DNA from: Desulfuromonadales bacterium
GTDB lineage: Bacteria; Desulfobacterota; Desulfuromonadia; Desulfuromonadales; Syntrophotaleaceae
DNA length: 64,000 bases
Assembly: GCA_013619105.1 (NCBI GenBank)
Contig: JABXKU010000002.1
Location: 1 to 64,000 of the forward strand
Direction: 5' to 3'
A model generated the notes under the pieces. The model was not told the DNA's origin and did no database searches. It worked only from the letters and a program-made list of their open reading frames with translations. Below, piece by piece: positions 8,809 through 15,206 of this stretch (position 1 is its first letter; each line of letters begins with the position of its first letter). The position numbers and the translations under genes were made by a program.

Positions 8809-8984
8809 CCTATTTGTGAGGGGTTATAGGAATCGCCCCCGATCTGCTAATTTTGGCCCCCTCAATCGTCAAGAGCAACTCTCAGGACACCCAAGAATTG
8901 ACGTCTGCAATAATTTCGATACCATTGATGAGTGTTTTATAAAGGCAGGTTTCTGAAAGTCAGGGGGAATATGAACGTTGATCA

Positions 8985-9017
8985 CAAGCCATCCGTAAAG
9001 TAACGGGTGGCTTTTTT
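8985..9017 (+). terminator. Strong terminator hairpin before the channel remnant
   Basis: AAGCCATCCGT pairs with ACGGGTGGCTT (one G-T pair) around AAAGTA, followed by TTTTTTG. Confidence 0.8.
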
Positions 9018-9030
9018 GTTGTTGGTCAGA

Positions 9031-9201
9031 GGTGTCTACAAAACTAGGGGCGATTCAGTTTATCCAATCACGCTAGGCGGAAAGATTTTTACATTTTTTA
9101 TTTTGATGGTTGGGCTTGGAGTGGTGGTCGTGCCAACAGGACTGTTGGCCTCCGCTCTCTCGAAGGCGCGAACAGAAGAAGAGGATTCTTCTCAACGGTA
9201 A
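9031..9201 (+). pseudogene. Tail fragment of a voltage-gated-type cation channel
   Basis: The translated segment KTRGDSVYPITLGGKIFTFF followed by LMVGLGVVVVPTGLLASAL matches the stretch after the selectivity filter and the S6 helix of bacterial potassium/ion channels (usual form TVGYGDVYPVT... then GIVAVPTGL). Here the filter reads TRGDS instead of TVGYGD, and all upstream helices S1-S5 are absent. The only possible start codons lie inside the terminator hairpin at 8985-9017. I read it as the 3' remnant of a deleted channel gene. Confidence 0.6.
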
Positions 9202-9375
9202 CATCATGAGCTTTGACCATGCATTCCGTTCCAAATGCGCGATCGAGGCGATAGTACCCTACCGAAAGAAAGAGGAGCATCTTGGAGCAAGAGGCCTGCT
9301 GGGGATGATGCAAGATTTGGGGATATAGCACTAGTTTTCCACTTAGTTGTTTTAGAGCATAAACTTGGAGGGTAT

Positions 9376-10269
9376 ATGCACTCAGACCATCGTGAATATT
9401 GGAAGTTTACCTCCCGCTCAAGGTTGGAGAAGTCGGTGAACTCGCTTCTCGGCATTATCGAAGGAATCACAATGGACGGTGTGATCAATTCTTCAGAGAT
9501 TACTTTCCTGAATATTTGGATTGACGAGCACACTGACGTCAGAGACTGCCATCCATACAATGAACTGATCCCTGTTGTTCAAGATGCCCTGGCTGATAGC
9601 GTACTTACTCCGGACGAATGTGACGATATCCTCTGGTTGTGTGAACGCCTACGTTCTACCAATTACTACGATAAGATAACCGCGGACCTTCAGAGGCTTC
9701 ACGCAGTTCTTGGTGGTATTATCGCAGACGGAAAAATCACTGAAACTGAGCTTCGTGGTTTGTCCTCCTGGCTGCAGGAACACGAGCATCTAAAAACCTG
9801 TTGGCCCTATGACGAGGTCGATAGCCTTATTACGGTGGTAATGAGGGACCATAAGATCAGCGAGCAAGAACATGAGATGCTTAAGAGTTTTTTTTCTGAG
9901 TTTGTTGATCTCATGGATGATAGAACAATCACAAACCCGGCCGTTTCAGAAGATATGAATATCGTTGGTCTCTGCGCAGTATGCCCCGAAATCGAGTTCC
10001 AAGGCTCCAAATTCTGCTTCACTGGGGCATCTTCCAGGTACACAAGGGCATCTTTGGCTACAACGGTAGAGGATCTAGGCGGAAAGGTGGCGTCATCGGT
10101 TACAAAGAGTATCAATTATCTGGTTATTGGCGCAGACGGGAACCCTTGTTGGGCCTATGCTTGCTATGGACGAAAGGTTGAAAAAGCGGTTGCGTTGCGA
10201 AAGTCAGGTGTGCGGGTGTTGATTGTCCATGAAAATGACTTTCACGATGCTGTTGCTGACGAGGGCTAG
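9376..10269 (+). CDS. BRCT-domain protein with an N-terminal TerB-like helical region
   Basis: The 297-residue product has two similar helical segments, at about residues 15-90 (GIIEGITMDGVINSSEITFL) and 110-185 (LGGIIADGKITETELRGLSS). These resemble TerB-type or EF-hand-like acidic repeats. A C-terminal BRCT domain spans about residues 212-295 (FCFTGASSRYTRASLATTVE, then LGGKV and INYLVIGADGNP). BRCT domains of this kind resemble that of NAD-dependent DNA ligase and bind DNA ends or phosphopeptides. The ATG at 9376 is chosen because GGAGGG precedes it and the following HREYWKFTSRSRL segment looks like a natural start. An upstream in-frame ATG at 9235 would add 47 residues of low-quality sequence. 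It is probably an orphan DNA-repair or regulatory protein; its exact role is unknown. Confidence 0.85.
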   Translation: MHSDHREYWKFTSRSRLEKSVNSLLGIIEGITMDGVINSSEITFLNIWIDEHTDVRDCHPYNELIPVVQDALADSVLTPDECDDILWLCERLRSTNYYDKITADLQRLHAVLGGIIADGKITETELRGLSSWLQEHEHLKTCWPYDEVDSLITVVMRDHKISEQEHEMLKSFFSEFVDLMDDRTITNPAVSEDMNIVGLCAVCPEIEFQGSKFCFTGASSRYTRASLATTVEDLGGKVASSVTKSINYLVIGADGNPCWAYACYGRKVEKAVALRKSGVRVLIVHENDFHDAVADEG

Positions 10270-10279
10270 TTAGGTTGAG

Positions 10280-10343
10280 GTGTCTCAGTAATCACCATCC
10301 ATCAGACACGCAAAGCCCGCCTGGCGAACCTGGCGGGCTTTTC
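10280..10343 (+). terminator. Two-hairpin terminator after the BRCT gene
   Basis: A first small hairpin (GTGTCT at 10280 with AGACAC at 10304) is followed by AAAGCCCGCC pairing with GGCGGGCTTT (10312-10341) and a short T run. The same two-hairpin layout recurs at 13701-13764. Confidence 0.75.
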
Positions 10344-10600
10344 TCACACTGCAGGATATGTGCGAAATGCGGAAAATCCACCAACAATCAGCAACAAACT
10401 ATTCTGAGACAGAAAGCAAAACGGCCCTGTAAGTGTTCCTGGGGGACCGTTTATCGCAGTCCTTTTCCCCATGTTTAAGACTCGTCAGTGCGTGCTGATG
10501 GAAATCCCTGAAGAGTGGGAAACCGGCCGAACTTATTTGACTTTTCAATGATCAACAGTCGCCCCAAAAAGGGGAACCGAATTTACAGGACAGATGTTGC

Positions 10601-10717
10601 TTTATCCAGCTGGTGTATGCAATAAACGGGGCGGATGTGGAGACAGCAATCATTGACGGTAAGATTGTCATGCTGGATAGGAAGCTTGCGCTGGAGATTG
10701 CCGAACGCGAAGAATGA
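10601..10717 (+). pseudogene. C-terminal fragment of an amidohydrolase (MTA/SAH deaminase-like)
   Basis: A 38-codon frame ending in TGA at 10715-10717 encodes LVYAINGADVETAIIDGKIV and MLDRKLALEIAE. This matches the C-terminal end of amidohydrolases of the methylthioadenosine/S-adenosylhomocysteine deaminase (ATZ/TRZ) type, where '(L/I)VYA..G.DV.TVIVDG..VM' returns to the composite beta-sandwich. The metal-binding barrel upstream is missing. It is a remnant, not a gene. Confidence 0.6.
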
Positions 10718-10796
10718 CAAGTCAATTTCTGCACTCGTCTTCACGTAAAGGCGGCCCATCGCGTCGCAAAGTAACTTGAGCTGGTAAGAGACCATT

Positions 10797-11657
10797 ATGT
10801 TGACTGTCCAACGTTTTCAACGATTTTTTTTATTGCTGTTTCTTTGTGTTCTTGCCGCCTGTGGTAGCGATTCGTCAGTGACTGGCCCGCTGGTGCCGGG
10901 CAGCTTGCAAGAGCAATATCTCAGTGCTGTTGACGATGCCCGCATCGCCGAGGCGTACGAAGTTTCATACGACCTCACGCCGATCACCGATGAGAATCCC
11001 GATCTTGTCTGGGAAAACGGCGTGGTCGGTTCCCGGCTGCTAGTGGTGACCTGGCTTGGCAGTGCAGGGCAATACTACGAATGCAACGACCCTGGCGGCT
11101 GTAGCGGTAACAGCTCCTGTATCGAAGGGGGCGAATGCCCGAGCTACAAATGGGATTCCTGGGTGACGGTGGTACCGGAGATCAAAAACTTTTTCGGCAT
11201 GACCCAGCCAGAGCCATTACGCATTGCCCAACTGCTGGGATTGCCGCCTGAAGCGGCCAACGAAGGTGACCCGGGCGAGTACAGGTACATGTTGGAGATG
11301 TGGGTCTCGCCGCAGGATCTGTTCCGTCCCTGTCCCGACACCGAAATATGGGATACCGCCTGTGGTGCCGACTTTGCAGTTAATTCATTGATGCCCGATA
11401 AAATTAGGGCAACGACCGGTCCCGACCATGGCATGTTCATGACCTATCCGGACTGGTTTAACAATCAGACCCTCTATTCCTACACCTTCGATTCTGCCCC
11501 GTACCCCTGGACCCGGCTCGGCTATACCTACGACTGGGGGAGTCGCAACCCTGTCGGTTTGAGCGAATTTGTCCTTCATGGCAGGAAAGAGGATGGCTCG
11601 ACCATCTCGGTGGGAATCAAGTCGGTCAAAACGACGGCGGAGTATTTTGAGAAGTAA
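10797..11657 (+). CDS. Putative lipoprotein of unknown function, cysteine-rich in the middle
   Basis: The 286-residue product begins with a lipoprotein signal (basic start, LLLFLCVLAAC lipobox, lipid-linked cysteine near residue 22). The mature part has a cysteine cluster at about residues 97-115 (CNDPGGCSGNSSCIEGGEC) and another pair near residues 179 and 189 (RPCPDTEIWDTAC). This suggests disulfides and a periplasmic or outer-membrane location. Aromatic/acidic segments such as WGSRNPVGLSEFVLHG follow. I do not recognise a named family. The ribosome site is weak, but the start is fixed by the signal peptide. It stands alone between an amidohydrolase remnant and an IS3 remnant. Confidence 0.8.
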   Translation: MLTVQRFQRFFLLLFLCVLAACGSDSSVTGPLVPGSLQEQYLSAVDDARIAEAYEVSYDLTPITDENPDLVWENGVVGSRLLVVTWLGSAGQYYECNDPGGCSGNSSCIEGGECPSYKWDSWVTVVPEIKNFFGMTQPEPLRIAQLLGLPPEAANEGDPGEYRYMLEMWVSPQDLFRPCPDTEIWDTACGADFAVNSLMPDKIRATTGPDHGMFMTYPDWFNNQTLYSYTFDSAPYPWTRLGYTYDWGSRNPVGLSEFVLHGRKEDGSTISVGIKSVKTTAEYFEK

Positions 11658-11750
11658 CTTTTTTACAGTTCCAACATCAAGCAGGAAATTTTTACAGAAG
11701 GAACCGGAGGCCGAACATGGATTACCGTAAATATGGATTGATCATTTTTA

Positions 11751-11858
11751 CATGCCAGCTTGGGTAATCTCTCACCGGCGACATACTGAAAGAAATTTAT
11801 CAGGCGGAAAGGGGCTGCCTGACCGACTTATGGTGTCCACTATTGTGGGCCTACCTCA
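11751..11858 (+). mobile_element. Remnant of the 3' end of an IS3-family element
   Basis: The sequence starting CATGCCAGCTTGGG encodes HASLGNLSPATYE, the C-terminal motif of IS3-family transposases. It aligns over its whole length with 18511-18620 (same blocks: CAGGCGGAAAGGGGC vs CAGCCGGCAAGGGGC, and TATGGTGT..ACTATTG.GG). The upstream transposase is gone. It is one of two related fragments in the window. Confidence 0.75.
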
Positions 11859-11882
11859 TTCTCGTATTGCACCACTTATTGA

Positions 11883-11924
11883 ATAAGAAAAGCCCGCCAG
11901 ACAAACTTGGCGGGCTTTTCTTAT
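11883..11924 (+). terminator. Perfect 17-bp hairpin, bidirectional terminator-like
   Basis: ATAAGAAAAGCCCGCCA pairs perfectly with TGGCGGGCTTTTCTTAT. A-rich and T-rich arms on both sides would allow termination in either direction. It lies 25 bases after the IS3 remnant. Confidence 0.75.
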
Positions 11925-12092
11925 ATTGCAGGAATGGCAGGAAAAGGTGATTCTCAGAGATTTGTTCGCCAGAAATAATCTAAAACAACTTTTAGGATGG
12001 CCTGTCACCCGAGCCCCTAGCCGCTGACCAAGATAGATTTAGGCCAGGGAAGTGCTTGAATGGTTGAGATGAAGGCAAGCAATGTTGATGCG

Positions 12093-12383
12093 TTAAACTT
12101 CCCAATCAGTTAGGCACATGGAGATACCTTTTTCATGGGCTCTCTGGGAGTGGATCAATCCGATGGCACCATGAGTGCTGTCTTCGTAGCCAATCATGGT
12201 GGGGATTTGTTTGAGAGAAGGAACCTCCCATTGGCGTTTTTCCGAATAGTTGATTGCCTTCCTGGCCGCCCGTACGGAGTCTTTTGTGTCTACCCAAAAC
12301 TGGGCCAAGGCTTTTTTGACTTTTTGGCAATTGGATTGTTTCCAGTGGGGCGTGACATACATGCTGATGTAATACATTTTCAC
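12093..12383 (-). CDS. Conserved-looking hypothetical protein (96 residues)
   Basis: The minus-strand frame has AGAGGTG just before the ATG at 12381-12383 and codes for a protein with a balanced composition: a YYISMYVTPHWKQSNCQKV start, a lysine-rich helix, and a C-terminal SMCLTDWEV. I recognise no domain. It lies 18 bases after the zinc-ribbon gene at 12402-12569, so the two are probably co-transcribed. A second in-frame ATG two codons in is possible but sits further from the Shine-Dalgarno sequence. Confidence 0.65.
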   Translation of the reverse strand: MKMYYISMYVTPHWKQSNCQKVKKALAQFWVDTKDSVRAARKAINYSEKRQWEVPSLKQIPTMIGYEDSTHGAIGLIHSQRAHEKGISMCLTDWEV

Positions 12384-12401
12384 CTCTAAATAATTAGGCC
12401 A

Positions 12402-12569
12402 TTATTTGATTCTTAGAGAAAACAGGTGAAACATATTCAAGAAGTTGGTGTTGCAGTTCCAACAAGAATAAAAACGAGAGCGTGGGAAAAGGCGCATCCA
12501 CCAATAACGGCTTACCCTTTCGAACTTTTTATTGCGGCATATGGGGCAAACGATCTCTTGGCCCGCCAT
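12402..12569 (-). CDS. Small zinc-ribbon protein (55 residues)
   Basis: On the minus strand an ATG at 12567-12569 follows AAAGGA and opens a 55-codon frame ending at 12402. The product has CPIC near residue 8 and CWNC near residue 36, which make a classic two-knuckle zinc ribbon. Between them lies a basic/aromatic stretch (RYWWMRLFPRSRFYS) typical of small DNA- or membrane-associated zinc-ribbon proteins. A TATAAT box sits at 12592-12597 (minus strand). The spacing to the downstream 96-residue gene is 18 bases, suggesting a two-gene operon. The function is unknown. Confidence 0.7.
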   Translation of the reverse strand: MAGQEIVCPICRNKKFERVSRYWWMRLFPRSRFYSCWNCNTNFLNMFHLFSLRIK

Positions 12570-12591
12570 AGGCTATTCCTTTCTTGCACTA

Positions 12592-12620
12592 ATTATAGTT
12601 TTTCCATTTAAATAGTTACA
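12592..12620 (-). promoter_or_regulatory. Candidate promoter of the zinc-ribbon gene pair
   Basis: A perfect TATAAT (minus strand, 12592-12597) lies about 23 bases upstream of the start codon. At 17 bases further upstream the -35 position reads TGTAAC, a weak match. A TTGACT is present but 26 bases away. Confidence 0.4.
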
Positions 12621-12804
12621 TGCAGTCAAATTTGCGACACGAGGAGTATCTTAACCAATTAAAATGAATCGTCAAGCACTTATTTTATTTCATTAGAGCA
12701 AGCAGAGGTCAAGAGGTGTCCCGCCATCAGCTAATTTCGATGGCAGGCCACTTTGTCACACATTGTAAGGGGCAGTGTCCTGCATTCCGCCTGCTATAAA
12801 ACAC

Positions 12805-12836
12805 AAAATGCCCCCAATCACCGGATGGGGGCATTT
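12805..12836. terminator. GC-rich hairpin, terminator-like
   Basis: AAAATGCCCCC pairs perfectly with GGGGGCATTTT around ATCACCGGAT. No intact gene ends directly upstream. Confidence 0.55.
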
Positions 12837-12863
12837 TCAATATGTCACTAGTTCTGAAACACA

Positions 12864-12896
12864 GAAACCCCGTCCGGATTACCAGGCGGGGTTTTC
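12864..12896. terminator. GC-rich hairpin, terminator-like
   Basis: GAAACCCCGTC pairs with GGCGGGGTTTTC with one bulge. The flank after it (CTCGCATTGTAGGAATTG) resembles the flank after the hairpins at 10312 and 11883. Confidence 0.5.
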
Positions 12897-13201
12897 TCGC
12901 ATTGTAGGAATTGTAAGAATCTTCAGACAAGCCCCGCCTTATCAGTCGAATAACATATGAACCAACTTCCGGAACAATAATCTCTTTGACATGCCAGTCA
13001 TTCTAGTGAATATTGGAGCGTGCTTAACTTGATAGTGTTTTGATCGGGAGAAGGATGGTCGGAAACCATGGTCTTAGACAGTTGTGGTCAGCATGCTGCT
13101 GCCAAGGGTTTTTGACTGCTCTTTAGATTGGCAAAATCTCGTAAGTAATTGAATCTCTACATAACTTCCATTTTATTTCTCCCGTTTTCTACTCAAGAAA
13201 G

Positions 13202-13642
13202 GTGGTAATTATTAAAAAGCTGCATTTATTTCTTATATTGTCGATCGCACTTGTTGGTTGCGCCACAACCCCTGTTCCGATTTCTTCAGCAAAGCCAGTC
13301 CCAGCGGAACGTCTCCTTGCGCTTCAATCACCGCTCACTGAGAAGACGGCGATCATGACGGTCGTGAGGGACAAAGGCTACGTCGGCAGCTTCTGTTATT
13401 TGGCATTATACGTAAACGGAGCATTGGCGACCCGAATAGATGTTGCAGAAGGAGCCCGGTTTTATATTGAGCCCGGCGAGGTGCTTTTAAAGGTTGGGTG
13501 GGATCCGCAGGGCCAAGGTATGTGTTCGGCAGATGGCCACTGGACTCAGCGGGAGACGATGCTGCGAGCTAACGAGGAAAAGTCCTTTCGGCTTACAATA
13601 GACAGTAATGGAAAGCTCGACATTATTAGGGGTGACCTTTGA
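13202..13642 (+). CDS. Putative lipoprotein of the DUF2846-like kind
   Basis: The product of about 146 residues has a lipoprotein signal (KKLHLFLILSIALVGC) and a mature domain of beta strands: IMTVVRDKGYVGSFCYLALY, then VNGALATRIDVAEGARFYIEPGEV. This is like the DUF2846-type envelope proteins, which show 'R...G......v.vdG.....l..G.y....v.PG.h'. The start is uncertain: no ATG is present near the signal. GTG at 13202 overlaps the AAAGGTGG Shine-Dalgarno sequence, while an ATT at 13208 would be at ideal spacing and give a typical I/M-KKL start. It is followed by the two-hairpin terminator at 13701-13764. The function is unknown. Confidence 0.72.
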   Translation: MVIIKKLHLFLILSIALVGCATTPVPISSAKPVPAERLLALQSPLTEKTAIMTVVRDKGYVGSFCYLALYVNGALATRIDVAEGARFYIEPGEVLLKVGWDPQGQGMCSADGHWTQRETMLRANEEKSFRLTIDSNGKLDIIRGDL

Positions 13643-13700
13643 ATCGCCACGAAAGTTTTAATCGTCCGTAGTTTTCTAGACACCCGCGCTTTATTCTGGT

Positions 13701-13764
13701 GGTGTCTTACAAATCACCACCCATAAGACACCAAAAGCCCTCGATCGCCGGATCGGGGGCTTTT
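13701..13764 (+). terminator. Two-hairpin terminator after the lipoprotein
   Basis: A perfect 9-bp hairpin (GGTGTCTTA with TAAGACACC) is followed by AAAAGCCCTCGATC pairing with GATCGGGGGCTTTT (one G-T pair). The layout repeats that at 10280-10343. Confidence 0.75.
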
Positions 13765-13946
13765 CTGATAAGTCAGGGGTTGAAAGAAACTCTAGAAAAT
13801 CACCAGCACCCTTCAAAAACACTCTGAGACAAAAAATAATACAGCCCCAATAGCATGGCTTGAGCGCACTTAAAGGATAATTGACCATTCAAAAAAGTGC
13901 TAGGAAAGCCCATTGGGACTTGTATAGATATTTTCCATATCAAAAG
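13765..13946. repeat. Segment similar to 10344-10430
   Basis: After the hairpin, the sequence AGAAAATCACCAGCAC...ACACTCTGAGACAAAAAATAA resembles GGAAAATCCACCAACA...ACTATTCTGAGACAGAAAGCAA at about 10375-10428. This suggests a shared, diverged non-coding repeat that extends past the hairpin. No gene is seen. Confidence 0.45.
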
Positions 13947-13982
13947 AAAAGGCTCCCAGCCTCGAATATCAGGGAGCCTTTT
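13947..13982 (-). terminator. Terminator of the 279-residue hypothetical gene
   Basis: AAAAGGCTCCC pairs with GGGAGCCTTTT; on the minus strand it is followed by CTTTTG. It lies 18 bases after the gene's stop and could work in both directions. Confidence 0.75.
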
Positions 13983-13999
13983 CTCTATCCAGAGATCAG

Positions 14000-14839
14000 C
14001 TATTTCCCCAAATGGAAACTCGGAATCTGTGAAACCCAATCTTTTCCAATGGTCTGAAGCCCCTCTAGGTGAAGTCTCTCGATTTCAATATGATCGGGGT
14101 CAGGAAAATCGTAAATCACCTTTTTAACCAAATGCCGAATCCAGAAGTCCAAAGAAGTAACGAAGACTTCTGAAACTTGTTCAGAGTTCGCGGCGGCTTC
14201 AGGCCCGACATAAGCTCCACGGATTGGGAGATAATCGTGATTCACGATAATGTGCGGATCCAGACATTGACGGTCAAAGGTGGAAGCCGGCAGCAACTCA
14301 AAAATCCCATCGAGGTTTAGGACCAGGATATTTTGGCAGGACTCGTCCCCGCCGGCAATAGTCTCCTGAAGTTGCTGTTTATTGGGTATAGGAGGGAATT
14401 CACTCCGAAATATCTGGGAAAAAGGAACTAAAATATTTTCTTCCACCGAGAAACGCCTAGGAATGAGCCATTTTTTACCGTCAGCCTCCAAAGACGCTGG
14501 GAAGTGGAACTCTTTTACCTTTTCGACATTGTCGGTTACATAGTCGGAATCCAAAAGCTCATAGTTGCCATCTTCAAGGCGCCTCCAGGATCCGTTCTTT
14601 TGTAGGCGATAAATGGTCGACAACCCGTCGAGCTCGATCGAGAAGAGAATGTCCGCCTTAGGAGCTCCGAATAAGCGCAAGAGAGCCTCGGCCCAAGGGA
14701 GGTCTACTCCATTTATTCGGGCCAGTTCATCCAAAGCTTGGTGGTGAGGGATTTGTTGTCGGCGAGCCCGTCTTTTAGCGTCTTTCTTTATCTGTTCGAC
14801 GGTTTTGCCACTAGGGAAACGTATAGGTGTTTGGGGCAT
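14000..14839 (-). CDS. Hypothetical protein with a basic N-terminal helix region
   Basis: The 279-residue product starts at ATG 14837-14839 behind AAGGAGAAG. An in-frame ATG at 14881 would add 14 residues without a ribosome site. The N-terminus (FPSGKTVEQIKKDAKRRARR, then IPHHQALDELARINGV) resembles a short module found at the start of several uncharacterised proteins, some plasmid-linked. The rest is a mixed alpha/beta region with acidic and aromatic segments (DPHIIVNHDYLPIRGAYVGP). I cannot assign a function. It has its own terminator, and a possible promoter lies near 15000-15028 on the minus strand. Confidence 0.75.
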   Translation of the reverse strand: MPQTPIRFPSGKTVEQIKKDAKRRARRQQIPHHQALDELARINGVDLPWAEALLRLFGAPKADILFSIELDGLSTIYRLQKNGSWRRLEDGNYELLDSDYVTDNVEKVKEFHFPASLEADGKKWLIPRRFSVEENILVPFSQIFRSEFPPIPNKQQLQETIAGGDESCQNILVLNLDGIFELLPASTFDRQCLDPHIIVNHDYLPIRGAYVGPEAAANSEQVSEVFVTSLDFWIRHLVKKVIYDFPDPDHIEIERLHLEGLQTIGKDWVSQIPSFHLGK

Positions 14840-15107
14840 CAGACTTCTCCTTTGAACCAAAGGGATACGTTCAGCCCACAAAACGCTCCAGTGGTTAAAG
14901 GAAGCCTCTTGATGTCTTTGCGACAGGATGTCCTAAGTCGGACTTCGCTCACCGTTTGGCGGTGGGCTGTAACGAGCTGTCCTGATCAACTCTGTGAACA
15001 TATTAGAAATAGTATATTTTTATTGCAAGTTAAAAGTGGTGCCGTAAGGATCTCCATTCCTGGAGAGGTCAACGATGGAGTCCGATAATTCACCCCTCAT
15101 CAGACAT
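14840..15107. other. Intergenic stretch with a possible promoter and folded leader
   Basis: On the minus strand TTGCAA, 17 bases and TAATAT occur at about 15000-15028. Each box matches the consensus at four of six positions. A small CACCG/CGGTG stem at 14950-14966 sits in the leader. No coding frame is credible here. Confidence 0.35.
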
Positions 15108-15141
15108 GAAACGCCCGCCAGGCGAACTTGGCTGGCGTTTC
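15108..15141 (-). terminator. Hairpin after the P-type ATPase gene
   Basis: AAACGCCCGCCA pairs with TGGCTGGCGTTT with one mismatch. It lies 66 bases after the ATPase stop and belongs to the same hairpin set as 10312 and 11883. Confidence 0.6.
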
Positions 15142-15206
15142 TCATATTTACAGACTGAAAGGCAAACTTTCAAGGTCAGGAAAGGGGAATAGGCACCTCA
15201 TGCCGC

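Larger units (their letters stand above)
11658..12092. other. Intergenic region with an IS remnant and a hairpin
   Basis: The only features I can name are the IS3 3'-end fragment (11751-11858) and the perfect hairpin (11883-11924). The rest, from about 11930 to 12092, shows no gene. Confidence 0.5.
12598..13201. other. Intergenic stretch with two hairpins, no gene recognised
   Basis: Apart from the hairpins at 12805-12836 and 12864-12896, I see only short frames. The part 12960-13201 leads to the lipoprotein at 13202 and may hold its promoter (TTGACA near 12987), but no convincing -10 box follows. Confidence 0.4.

Noticed and set aside
8970-9002. 10-codon frame (MNVDHKPSVK) with a GGGGGA upstream, ending in the hairpin at 8985
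   Set aside because: It resembles a leader-peptide attenuator, but the downstream frame is only a gene fragment and the codons show no regulatory residue run.
12426-12611. 61-codon plus-strand frame
   Set aside because: It is the antisense shadow of the zinc-ribbon gene on the minus strand, which has a ribosome site and conserved CxxC pairs.
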